A stretch of DNA of 20,720 bases from a virus, in IMG/VR virus record IMGVR_UViG_3300034062_008406, positions 1-20,720 of that record. One strand, given 5' to 3'. The notes under the pieces were generated by a model. It ran no database searches and was not told the DNA's origin. It saw only the letters and a program-made list of their open reading frames with translations. Both the position numbers and the translations under genes were made by a program. Shown here one piece after another: positions 15,796 through 20,456 of the stretch (position 1 is the stretch's first letter; each line of letters opens with the position of its first letter).

Positions 15796-16070
15796 TTTAT
15801 CAGACTTATTAAAATGTGAATAATATCTTCAGGGTACTGAAATAATCTTTTTTCAATCTTCCCTTGAAAATTAAAATCTTTGGAATTATATGAAACTACA
15901 TCTGAAAGATTTGGAATTTCATTAGAAAAAACTAAACCATTAGTTTTAAAATAATCTTCAGAAATCGGCAATTTAAACTGTTTTTTGTACCAGTCTATCG
16001 TCAGAATCGCTGTACCTGCTTTATTTTTTAAAGGTTCTATGGGAGAATAAAATATAATTTCTTTTGACAT
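15792..16070 (-). CDS. Hypothetical protein upstream of the NADAR gene, 92 aa
   Basis: The protein is not recognised. It is a mixed alpha/beta sequence, with IIFYSPIEPLKNK at 5-17 and WYKKQFKLPISEDYF at 27-41, and a hydrophobic helical C-terminus (82-92). Its stop overlaps the start of the NADAR-like gene (ATGA), so the two are translationally coupled and may act together. It starts directly after the TAA of a possible 19-codon ORF (TAA-ATG). It marks the left edge of the cassette-like array. Confidence 0.75.
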   Translation of the reverse strand: MSKEIIFYSPIEPLKNKAGTAILTIDWYKKQFKLPISEDYFKTNGLVFSNEIPNLSDVVSYNSKDFNFQGKIEKRLFQYPEDIIHILISLIK

Positions 16071-16130
16071 TTATATTAATTTTAGTTTTTGTTCAAGAAT
16101 CTTTAAAGTTGCTTGCTCCTTTTTATTCAT
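16071..16130 (-). CDS. Possible 19-aa peptide abutting the 92-aa gene
   Basis: ATG 16130 gives a lysine-rich peptide of 19 residues whose TAA is immediately followed by the ATG at 16070. The abutting arrangement and an AAGGAG inside the ORF might serve translation of the next gene rather than make a useful peptide. Evidence is weak. Confidence 0.25.
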   Translation of the reverse strand: MNKKEQATLKILEQKLKLI

Positions 16131-16166
16131 TATCAATGAGTTATAAGTGAGTAATTATATAATATA

Positions 16167-16195
16167 GTTATGTTCCATTAAAACGAGAACATAAC
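16167..16195. repeat. Hairpin site S0, loop CATTAAAACGA
   Basis: Perfect 9-bp arms GTTATGTTC/GAACATAAC flank an 11-nt loop identical to the loop of site S2 at 16712-16722, although the arms differ completely. It is followed on the plus strand by ACAAATATAAACA, which is repeated inverted at the other end of the zinc-ribbon unit. Confidence 0.6.
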
Positions 16196-16210
16196 AACAA
16201 ATATAAACAA

Positions 16211-16384
16211 TTATTCGTTATCCTCCCAATAATATCCACTAAAAAATTCTTCATAAGTTTCTTCATCCAAAACATAATCCCAGTAATAATGAGCTTTACT
16301 ACAATTTGAGCAATCACCAGATTGATAATCTTCACTTATGAAGAATTTATAATTACATTTCGGACATTCTAATTCGTGTTCCAT
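16211..16384 (-). CDS. Zinc-ribbon protein, 57 aa
   Basis: ATG 16384 encodes MEHELECPKCNYKFF, then CSNC, so four cysteines C7, C10, C25 and C28 form a C-x2-C...C-x2-C zinc ribbon. The C-terminal 25 residues are acidic and aromatic (FFSGYYWEDNE). It is too short for ordinary ORF cut-offs but plausible. Its leader is identical for 22 nt (16382-16403) to that of the 81-aa gene at 19362-19383. An inverted copy of ACAAATATAAACA flanks the other end of the gene. Function is unknown; nucleic-acid or protein binding is typical of such ribbons. Confidence 0.75.
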   Translation of the reverse strand: MEHELECPKCNYKFFISEDYQSGDCSNCSKAHYYWDYVLDEETYEEFFSGYYWEDNE

Positions 16385-16419
16385 AATAACTGTTTATATT
16401 TGTGAACGTTATGTGTAAT

Positions 16420-16665
16420 TTATCTTAACACAAAATCAAAATATTTATCCGATAGTGCATTTATATCTGTAAAGTTTGAATACCAACCATTATTGAATAC
16501 GATATAGAGTTTTGTATCATCTTCAAAAGTTTGTTCGTATAAATCATATTCCTTATCTTTTTGAAATTCCCACGACATATCGTATTCATCTGAACGAGTA
16601 CATAAAACTTTACCTATAAGTTCCACTTCTCTATCTTCATATTCTTCTATTAATCTTATTTTCAT
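16420..16665 (-). CDS. Hypothetical cassette protein, 81 aa (or 91 aa)
   Basis: The product starts MKIRLIEEYEDREVELIGKV and is a small acidic alpha/beta protein with a NNGWYSN patch; the family is not recognised. The frame extends to ATG 16695, adding ten residues, but that stretch is the conserved unit end GTTATGTGTA plus an AT-rich leader that forms a 15/16 inverted repeat with 16408-16423. I therefore prefer ATG 16665. However, the 71-aa gene of the array does appear to start inside GTTATG, so 16695 is not excluded. It is followed downstream by the zinc-ribbon unit. Confidence 0.7.
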   Translation of the reverse strand: MKIRLIEEYEDREVELIGKVLCTRSDEYDMSWEFQKDKEYDLYEQTFEDDTKLYIVFNNGWYSNFTDINALSDKYFDFVLR

Positions 16666-16688
16666 ATATTTTGATTTTGTTAATAAAC

Positions 16689-16745
16689 TACACATAACAA
16701 ATGATAAACAACATTAAAACGATTGTTTATCATCGGACGTTAGGT
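16689..16745. repeat. attC-like site S2
   Basis: The plus strand reads ACATAAC, AA, an 11-bp perfect stem (16701-16711 with 16723-16733), loop CATTAAAACGA, CGGAC and GTTAGGT. GTTAGGT fits the integron core GTTRRRY exactly. The end TACACATAAC (16689-16698) is the reverse complement of GTTATGTGTA at 16408-16417 across the gene. Confidence 0.65.
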
Positions 16746-16915
16746 TCAATTAAACATTAGTGGTTTAATGCTTGATTGCCCTATCTGAGTAATTTAAGTA
16801 TTTCAATTTTTGATTACAAATTTCGTAGTAATTTGTCTTTTTCATTGTCTAAATCATTGATTATCAAGGTTTTAAAATAGGTGTTGATATATTCTATAGT
16901 TATAAGCAATAAAAA
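16746..16915. other. Cassette-like stretch with only weak ORF content
   Basis: This stretch between sites holds a small hairpin (ATTAAAC/GTTTAAT, 16750-16770), an 11-nt palindrome TTGATTATCAA near 16856, a 26-codon ORF described separately, and the GTTATAAGC end of the next unit at 16899. I see nothing else in it. Confidence 0.4.
16765..16845 (-). CDS. Possible 26-aa peptide
   Basis: MKKTNYYEICNQKLKYLNYS begins a 26-residue Tyr/Asn/Lys-rich peptide. It is placed like other cassette ORFs, ending about 20 nt before the GTTAGGT core of S2. The composition is plausible, but the length gives little statistical support. Confidence 0.3.
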   Translation of the reverse strand: MKKTNYYEICNQKLKYLNYSDRAIKH

Positions 16916-17029
16916 TTACTCGTGCAGAAATTCCACATAATATGGAATGTGCCATGAATGTTTACTACTATAATATAATCTCCACCAACCTCTATTGTTC
17001 TGAATTTCTTCTGTCCATTTTGCTGTCAT
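16916..17029 (-). CDS. Small cassette ORF, 37 aa
   Basis: ATG 17029 gives a 37-residue product, MTAKWTEEIQNNRGWWRLYY and onward to PYYVEFLHE. It has an unusual four-tryptophan, five-tyrosine composition that chance AT-rich frames do not normally produce. The gene fills a unit whose two ends, 16899-16919 and 17034-17054, are reverse complements at 19 of 21 positions (GTTATAAGC...TAAAAATTAC). This is the longest terminal inverted repeat in the array. Function is unknown. Confidence 0.6.
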   Translation of the reverse strand: MTAKWTEEIQNNRGWWRLYYSSKHSWHIPYYVEFLHE

Positions 17030-17047
17030 TGTCGTAATTTTTACAGC

Positions 17048-17142
17048 TTATAACAGCGTATATGTGCAATACGCTAATAAGCATTTGTTGTTAATAATTA
17101 ATTTCATCTATGCGTACTGCACATATACGCAAACCGTTATAA
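17048..17142. repeat. attC-like site S3
   Basis: The plus strand reads TTATAAC, A, then arm GCGTATATGTGCA-A-TACGC (17056-17074), a 37-nt spacer, GCGTA-C-TGCACATATACGC (17112-17130), AAACC and GTTATAA. The arms pair over 18 bp with a single A:C mismatch. There is no T tract, so a terminator is unlikely. Confidence 0.75.
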
Positions 17143-17151
17143 TTAATAAAA

Positions 17152-17229
17152 TTATTTAGGTATCCAAAACCCTTGAATTGTCTGTTTTACTTCAATAAAT
17201 ACTATTCCATTAGCTGTTCTTATCCACAT
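17152..17229 (-). CDS. Small cassette ORF, 25 aa
   Basis: MWIRTANGIVFIEVKQTIQG is the start of a 25-residue peptide with alternating hydrophobic residues, ending FWIPK. It is short, but it is the only ORF in a unit bounded by sites S3 and S4. The unit ends 17136-17155 and 17228-17247 are reverse complements at 16 of 20 positions (GTTATAA...TAAAATTAT). Function is unknown. Confidence 0.5.
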   Translation of the reverse strand: MWIRTANGIVFIEVKQTIQGFWIPK

Positions 17230-17240
17230 AATTTTACATT

Positions 17241-17333
17241 TTATAACAAGGTATATGTGAAATACCTCATAAGGTTTCTACTAATTATTTAAGTTCTGTG
17301 GTCAGGTACTTCACATATACCCAACCGTTAGAC
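17241..17333. repeat. attC-like site S4
   Basis: TTATAAC, AA, arm GGTATATGTGAA-A-TACC (17250-17266), spacer, GGTA-C-TTCACATATACC (17305-17321), CAACC, GTTAGAC. The arms pair over 16 bp with the same A:C mismatch as S3. GTTAGAC fits GTTRRRY and contains the stop codon of the 70-aa gene. Confidence 0.75.
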
Positions 17334-17540
17334 GTAATTTTTCTTGAACCAATCGTCAAACCACTTCTCAAAATTATCGTATTTCATTTGAATACCCATA
17401 TCAGACCAAGTTGTTACATGACTACCGTCCTTAAACGCTTGTTTCAAATCATCATACGTGAATGAAAAACTACATCTAACATCAGATATACTCAATTCGG
17501 GGTTCTGTGCTTCATTTGATTTTTCTACGTTTTCAATCAT
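17328..17540 (-). CDS. Hypothetical cassette protein, 70 aa
   Basis: A small soluble protein of unknown family. Residues 14-26 (NPELSISDVRCSF) carry a motif shared with the two ORFs at 17607 and 18255. The C-terminal part is aromatic and lysine-rich (FEKWFDDWFKKNYV, 57-70). The TAA stop lies in the GTTAGAC core of site S4, a position typical of integron cassettes. The ATG is followed upstream by an AT-rich leader and site S5. Codon use resembles the neighbours. Confidence 0.7.
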   Translation of the reverse strand: MIENVEKSNEAQNPELSISDVRCSFSFTYDDLKQAFKDGSHVTTWSDMGIQMKYDNFEKWFDDWFKKNYV

Positions 17541-17573
17541 TTTATCTATTATTTAAGTTTTGTGTTTGAAATC

Positions 17574-17602
17574 GGCACTAAATATAGCCTTGTCCGTTAG
17601 TG
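17574..17602. repeat. Short hairpin site S5, loop ACTAAATATA
   Basis: GGC/GCC arms flank ACTAAATATA (17577-17586), then TTGTCC and GTTAGTG. Site S6 shares the same 10-nt loop, spacing and GTTA but has other arms. Both are preceded by a TTATTT(T)AAGTTT leader and lack the TAAC core on the left, so they form a second subtype. Confidence 0.5.
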
Positions 17603-17606
17603 ATAA

Positions 17607-17870
17607 TTATTTTATTTTCCTACCATCCGCAATCATTTCCAAACTAATCTGTGATATTAAACCTTGTGAACGAACAAGAAGTCCCCATATATTATCACCA
17701 TGTCTATTCCTCTCTTCTTGAGTCATATATTTATTCATATATTCAACAACCTTATCTTCTTGTTCATCTAATTTATTTCTTAGTGAATTGAAAATAAAAT
17801 CACTATCACTAACATCAAATATATTCAATTCTGAGTTTTCGTTAAATCTCCTAATTCTGTTCTCTTTCAT
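17607..17870 (-). CDS. Hypothetical cassette protein, 87 aa
   Basis: This is a helical, charged protein of unknown family. The N-terminus is basic (MKENRIRRFNEN). Residues 13-24 (SELNIFDVSDSD) carry the motif shared with neighbouring cassettes. Residues 30-60 are likely helical, and the C-terminal part (GLLVRSQGLISQISLEMI) is amphipathic. It lies between the short hairpin sites S5 and S6, with its stop 5 nt past the GTTAGTG core. I see no terminal inverted repeat on this unit. Confidence 0.7.
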   Translation of the reverse strand: MKENRIRRFNENSELNIFDVSDSDFIFNSLRNKLDEQEDKVVEYMNKYMTQEERNRHGDNIWGLLVRSQGLISQISLEMIADGRKIK

Positions 17871-17905
17871 AGTTTTGTCTTTTATTTTAAGTTTATATAT
17901 TAAAT

Positions 17906-17938
17906 CTCAGAACTAAATATATCTGAGTATCGTTATGA
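17906..17938. repeat. Short hairpin site S6, loop ACTAAATATA
   Basis: CTCAGA/TCTGAG arms (17906-17911 with 17922-17927) flank the same loop as S5, followed by TATC and GTTATGA. The arms covary completely against S5 while the loop is invariant. Confidence 0.55.
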
Positions 17939-18148
17939 ATAATACTTCTTAACATATTCATTGAAGAATAATGAAAATCCTTCGGTATCTAACTCACCCA
18001 TCATATAATGATTCCACTCAGTCCGAAATAATGTTTTATCACTATCATTCATTACTTTACTAATTTCACCCCAAAGTTTGTGAGCTTTTCGTTGATTAGA
18101 TTCTCTTCTACAAAAAACATTATTTCTAAATTCTTCAAACGTATTCAT
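17933..18148 (-). CDS. Hypothetical cassette protein, 71 aa
   Basis: The coding region fills its unit exactly. The ATG lies inside GTTATGAATA at the right end (18142-18151 in complement), and the TAA stop lies inside the identical inverted copy at 17932-17941. The product MNTFEEFRNNVFCRRE continues into KAHKLWGEI and ends in NEYVKKYYS. It is helical and aromatic, with no recognised family. There is no room for a promoter or leader between site S7 and the start codon, so expression must come from upstream transcription. Confidence 0.7.
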   Translation of the reverse strand: MNTFEEFRNNVFCRRESNQRKAHKLWGEISKVMNDSDKTLFRTEWNHYMMGELDTEGFSLFFNEYVKKYYS

Positions 18149-18239
18149 AACAAAGTGTATAAGTAATGTGGCTAATAAAGTTTATTCTAAGTTGAAAGTA
18201 TGTGCAAAGCCACACTACTCATACACTCAACCGTTAGTA
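18142..18239. repeat. attC-like site S7
   Basis: TATTCATAAC, AAA, then arm GTGTAT-A-AGTA-A-TGTGGCT (18155-18173), a 34-nt spacer, AGCCACA-C-TACT-C-ATACAC (18208-18226), TCAACC and GTTAGTA. It forms 17 pairs with two A:C mismatches. It has the same architecture as S3, S4 and S9, with a different sequence. Confidence 0.75.
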
Positions 18240-18254
18240 GCAATAAAACAAAAA

Positions 18255-18659
18255 TTAACGAATCATACCAAGTGCTGAATCATCATTATCCCAAAGATTG
18301 TCTAAAATTTGTTTAATTTCTTTTAATAAATTATCTTCAATTTTTCCTTGTAATTTATTTATAACATTTTCATAAGCATCTGCTTGTGCTTTTTTACAAA
18401 TATAAACAGCATCGCTTCTATCTAAAAATTGATGTCTGTCAAATTCATCTTTAAACAAATTTTTCCAATACTTACCACTACTAACTTGTCTAGTGAATAT
18501 ATTTTTCCAAGATTCATCACTTTCTTGTATAATTTTTGTTTGACTACTTCTAACATCAGATAAACGCAATTTTAATTTTTCGTTTTCTGCTTTTAATTCA
18601 CATATTTTGTCTTCTAATTCACGTATTTCGTCTTGTAATTCGTCTTCGTATCCAAACAT
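18255..18659 (-). CDS. Coiled-coil cassette protein, 134 aa
   Basis: Residues about 4-45 form a strong heptad coiled coil (ELQDEIRELEDKICELKAEN), ending in KLRLSDVRSS (29-38), which is the motif shared with the 70- and 87-aa cassettes. The rest is helical with aromatic residues, ending in LDNLWDNDDSALGMIR. It is probably oligomeric; the function is unknown. It is the largest ORF of the array. Its downstream site is S7, and its upstream boundary (S8) is degenerate and keeps only CAACCGTTATAA. Confidence 0.75.
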   Translation of the reverse strand: MFGYEDELQDEIRELEDKICELKAENEKLKLRLSDVRSSQTKIIQESDESWKNIFTRQVSSGKYWKNLFKDEFDRHQFLDRSDAVYICKKAQADAYENVINKLQGKIEDNLLKEIKQILDNLWDNDDSALGMIR

Positions 18660-18696
18660 AATTTGTTATTTAAAAATTAAAAAATTCGTTTATCTG

Positions 18697-18713
18697 CAAC
18701 CGTTATAAGTAAC
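18697..18713. repeat. Degenerate site S8: CAACC-GTTATAA end only
   Basis: The right-hand end CAACCGTTATAAGTAAC matches the other sites, but there is no matching left arm or TAAC. The 12 nt GTTATAAGTAAC at 18702-18713 are nearly the reverse complement (10/12) of 19028-19039 across the 101-aa gene. Confidence 0.45.
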
Positions 18714-18714
18714 T

Positions 18715-19020
18715 TTAAAGACGCTCTTCAATATAAGCAATATCATCATCTAACGACTCACCCGTACCTTTAATATGCTCAAACCAATCAACTTCTGGAT
18801 ATTGTTTGCCCTTACTTAAAAGAAAATTATTGTTTTTAGCATATTCATTAGGTTTTTTAATATGTATAATGAATTGTCCATATTTTGTTTTTTTGGAACG
18901 TGAATAAATATCTGCAATTGGAGATTCAAACCTTTTATGTAATTTAAACTCTGTAATGTTTGAACAATTAACGTCTATACCATTAATTGATACTCCTTTC
19001 ATTTTATAAAATATATCCAT
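18715..19020 (-). CDS. Hypothetical cassette protein, 101 aa
   Basis: A small basic protein with an alpha/beta pattern (GVSINGIDVNCSNITEFKLH at 9-28, then YGQFIIHIKKPNEY at 47-60). The family is not recognised. ATG 19020 is used; ATG 19002 (residue 7, MKGVSI) is an alternative. The unit ends are imperfect inverted repeats, and its upstream core reads CTTATAAG where other sites have GTTA, so this end may be worn. Confidence 0.7.
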   Translation of the reverse strand: MDIFYKMKGVSINGIDVNCSNITEFKLHKRFESPIADIYSRSKKTKYGQFIIHIKKPNEYAKNNNFLLSKGKQYPEVDWFEHIKGTGESLDDDIAYIEERL

Positions 19021-19027
19021 AATAAAA

Positions 19028-19112
19028 GCTACTTATAAGAAGGTATATATGCAATACAATATTAAGTTTAAGTTTGGCGCAAGGGTACTGCATATATACC
19101 CAACCGTTATAA
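19028..19112. repeat. attC-like site S9
   Basis: CTTATAAG, then arm GGTATATATGCA-A-TAC (19042-19057), spacer, GTA-C-TGCATATATACC (19085-19100), CAACC and GTTATAA. The arms pair over 15 bp with the A:C mismatch in the same place as S3 and S4. It is the rightmost full site. Confidence 0.7.
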
Positions 19113-19118
19113 ACAATT

Positions 19119-19364
19119 TTAAGAAATGTGTTCTCTTGTATTAAGTTCCGTTTTAATTAAATTCAAAAAATCTTTCCATTCATTGAATCTAATCTTTTCC
19201 TTCTGATAAAATTCATCATCTGAATGTTCCCACATATACTCACAAGTTTCAAATCCCCAATGATATTGTGATATAGCAACATTATATCTTTTACGTTCTG
19301 CTCTATAAAAACGTAGAAGATTTTTTGAATTTAATTTCCTTAGTTCTTCGATAGACTTTCTCAT
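19119..19364 (-). CDS. Hypothetical cassette protein, 81 aa
   Basis: The protein is helical, basic and aromatic (LLRFYRAERKRYNVAISQYH at 16-35), with W36 and W49 and one CEYMW stretch. It is not recognised. Its stop lies just inside the GTTATAAACAATTTTAAG end after S9. Its leader over 22 nt is identical to that of the zinc-ribbon gene 3 kb away, which suggests a shared, duplicated start region. It is the first unit of the array in transcription order. Confidence 0.7.
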   Translation of the reverse strand: MRKSIEELRKLNSKNLLRFYRAERKRYNVAISQYHWGFETCEYMWEHSDDEFYQKEKIRFNEWKDFLNLIKTELNTREHIS

Positions 19365-19383
19365 AATAACTGTTTATATTTGT
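19362..19383 (-). repeat. 22-nt leader repeat shared with 16382-16403
   Basis: Both copies include the ATG and the AT-rich leader of a gene and are identical. On the minus strand they read ACAAATATAAACAGTTATT and then ATG. Beyond them the sequences diverge. An 18-nt palindromic stretch (TTTTAGTT/AACTAAAA around AATA) lies next to this copy at 19384-19403. Confidence 0.7.
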
Positions 19384-19403
19384 TTTTAGTTAATAAACTA
19401 AAA

Positions 19404-19625
19404 TTAAACCACCTCAACTTTATATAGTGTTCTATCACCTAAAATTTCTTTTGAAAAACTTTTAATCACATCATTATTTTTGCGTGAGATAGTTTCCACA
19501 TCTAAATTATTCTTAAATTCTTCTAATGTTTTACTTAACCTATTAAAGTAGATTTGTTCCCACAAAAATATACCTGTCCATCGTAAGTGTTTCAAAATAA
19601 AATCTGTTAATTTAGTTCTTTTCAT
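19404..19625 (-). CDS. Hypothetical protein, 73 aa
   Basis: A small basic helical protein (MKRTKLTDFILKHLRWTGIF at the N-terminus, then YFNRLSKTLEEFKNNLD). It is not recognised and has no clear membrane segment. It is separated from the 68-aa gene by 22 nt and is probably in the same transcript. There is no attC-like site upstream of it, so it seems to lie just outside the array. Confidence 0.65.
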   Translation of the reverse strand: MKRTKLTDFILKHLRWTGIFLWEQIYFNRLSKTLEEFKNNLDVETISRKNNDVIKSFSKEILGDRTLYKVEVV

Positions 19626-19647
19626 TTTATATAAGTTTAAATTTGGA

Positions 19648-19854
19648 TCAATTAATTCTTATAATTTTAACAGCATTATACGTACTTAGTATTTTAAAAA
19701 ATTCATCGATTTGAATTTTCACCCAATAAGTTTTATTATCTGAAGTGTTTATCACTGTGTGATTATCATTATTAGAATCTATAGCAACTGAAACTACATG
19801 ATCGGTATTGATGAAGAAAAATCTTCCATCATTTTCTCTTATTTTTAAGTACAT
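19648..19854 (-). CDS. Hypothetical protein, 68 aa
   Basis: The sequence alternates strands and turns (MYLKIREND, FFFINTDHVVSVAID, HTVINTSDNKTYWVKIQ) before a C-terminal helix, suggesting a small beta-barrel or PH-like fold common in phage hypothetical proteins. The family is unknown. It follows the 63-aa gene by 25 nt on the same strand. Confidence 0.65.
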   Translation of the reverse strand: MYLKIRENDGRFFFINTDHVVSVAIDSNNDNHTVINTSDNKTYWVKIQIDEFFKILSTYNAVKIIRIN

Positions 19855-19879
19855 ATTAAATAAAATTTTAAATTTTTGA

Positions 19880-20071
19880 TTATTTTTTAGGATTTTCTTT
19901 ATTTGAATTAATAAAAATCTTCATAGTTCTTCCATCATCTTGAATACTTATTTCCAGTGAATCAAAATCTTCTAATTCCTTATATAAGGTTAGAAGTCTC
20001 CCAACGGAATATGTGTTTTTCGCATGATTGATAACTTCAATTCTGCTGATTTTTTCTAAGTCTATTTCCAT
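19880..20071 (-). CDS. Conserved-looking small phage protein, 63 aa
   Basis: ISRIEVINH at residues 8-16 and LEISIQDDGRTMKIFI at 39-54 match the pattern of small phage proteins of unknown function with an 'S-R-I-E-V-I-...-Q-D-D-G-R-T-x-K-I-F' signature. I recognise the pattern but know no function. It starts 3 nt after the stop of the 86-aa gene. Confidence 0.7.
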   Translation of the reverse strand: MEIDLEKISRIEVINHAKNTYSVGRLLTLYKELEDFDSLEISIQDDGRTMKIFINSNKENPKK

Positions 20072-20074
20072 AAG

Positions 20075-20335
20075 TTAAAATCTGTTTGCTAAATTTTCAA
20101 TTAATTTAAATTCTTCATCAGATAGCAAAAGTCTATTATTTGCTATTTTAGTCAGTTTCTCTTCGAAATCTATTTCTGAGAAAGTTTTATTTGCGGAGTT
20201 AGTATCAATTCGTTTAGAAATATGTCCCTCATCTTCTAAGTACTGAATGAGTGCTGCTATTTCAGACTTATTACAAGCATCGACAAAATCATCTATATCA
20301 ATATCTATATCTGTTTCAACATCAAAATTAGGCAT
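20075..20335 (-). CDS. Hypothetical acidic protein, 86 aa
   Basis: The N-terminus is Asp/Ile-rich (DVETDIDIDIDDFVDACNKS at 4-23), followed by helices (EIAALIQYLEDEG). A similar opening occurs in small hypothetical proteins of T4-like phages. It is the first gene after the Bacteroidota-type promoter at 20384-20415, so it may be early or middle. Confidence 0.7.
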   Translation of the reverse strand: MPNFDVETDIDIDIDDFVDACNKSEIAALIQYLEDEGHISKRIDTNSANKTFSEIDFEEKLTKIANNRLLLSDEEFKLIENLANRF

Positions 20336-20383
20336 AATTAAAAATTTAATTTGTATGAAAAAATATTATTTTAAATAACTTCA

Positions 20384-20415
20384 CAAAGTTATATAAACTA
20401 TCTGATGATTCCAAA
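20384..20415 (-). promoter_or_regulatory. Bacteroidota-type promoter (-33 TTTG / -7 TAACTTTG)
   Basis: The minus strand reads TTTG (20412-20415), 20 nt, then TAACTTTG (20384-20391), fitting the Bacteroidota consensus TTTG-N19..21-TAnnTTTG. It would start transcription about 40 nt before the ATG at 20335. The motif coincides with a 7-bp hairpin (20375-20392). It is the clearest host-type promoter in the window. Confidence 0.6.
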
Positions 20416-20456
20416 TTTTCATAAGAAAATTTTTTAACTTTTTAAAGAAATCAATA

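Larger units (their letters stand above)
16167..19112 (-). mobile_element. Putative integron-like gene-cassette array (attC-type sites, no integrase seen)
   Basis: The array holds about ten small minus-strand ORFs, each followed on the coding strand by TAAC, then a hairpin of unique sequence, then usually GTTA and the next ORF. On the plus strand four well-formed sites (S3, S4, S7, S9) read [T/C]-A-T-A-A-[C/G], a 13-19 nt arm, spacer, the complementary arm, [C/A]AACC and GTTA. Stop codons lie inside the TAAC core for the 70-aa and 71-aa genes, and the 71-aa start lies inside GTTATG. Several units have complementary ends, as expected when the two core halves of one attC are separated by opening a circular cassette. 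This is inference: the classical extrahelical bases are not clear and no integrase is in the window. Confidence 0.55.

Noticed and set aside
17048-19112. Long hairpins between cassette ORFs as intrinsic terminators
   Set aside because: None has a U tract on either side. The pairing includes mismatches at fixed places, and the conserved part is the flanking TAAC/GTTA rather than a stem base.
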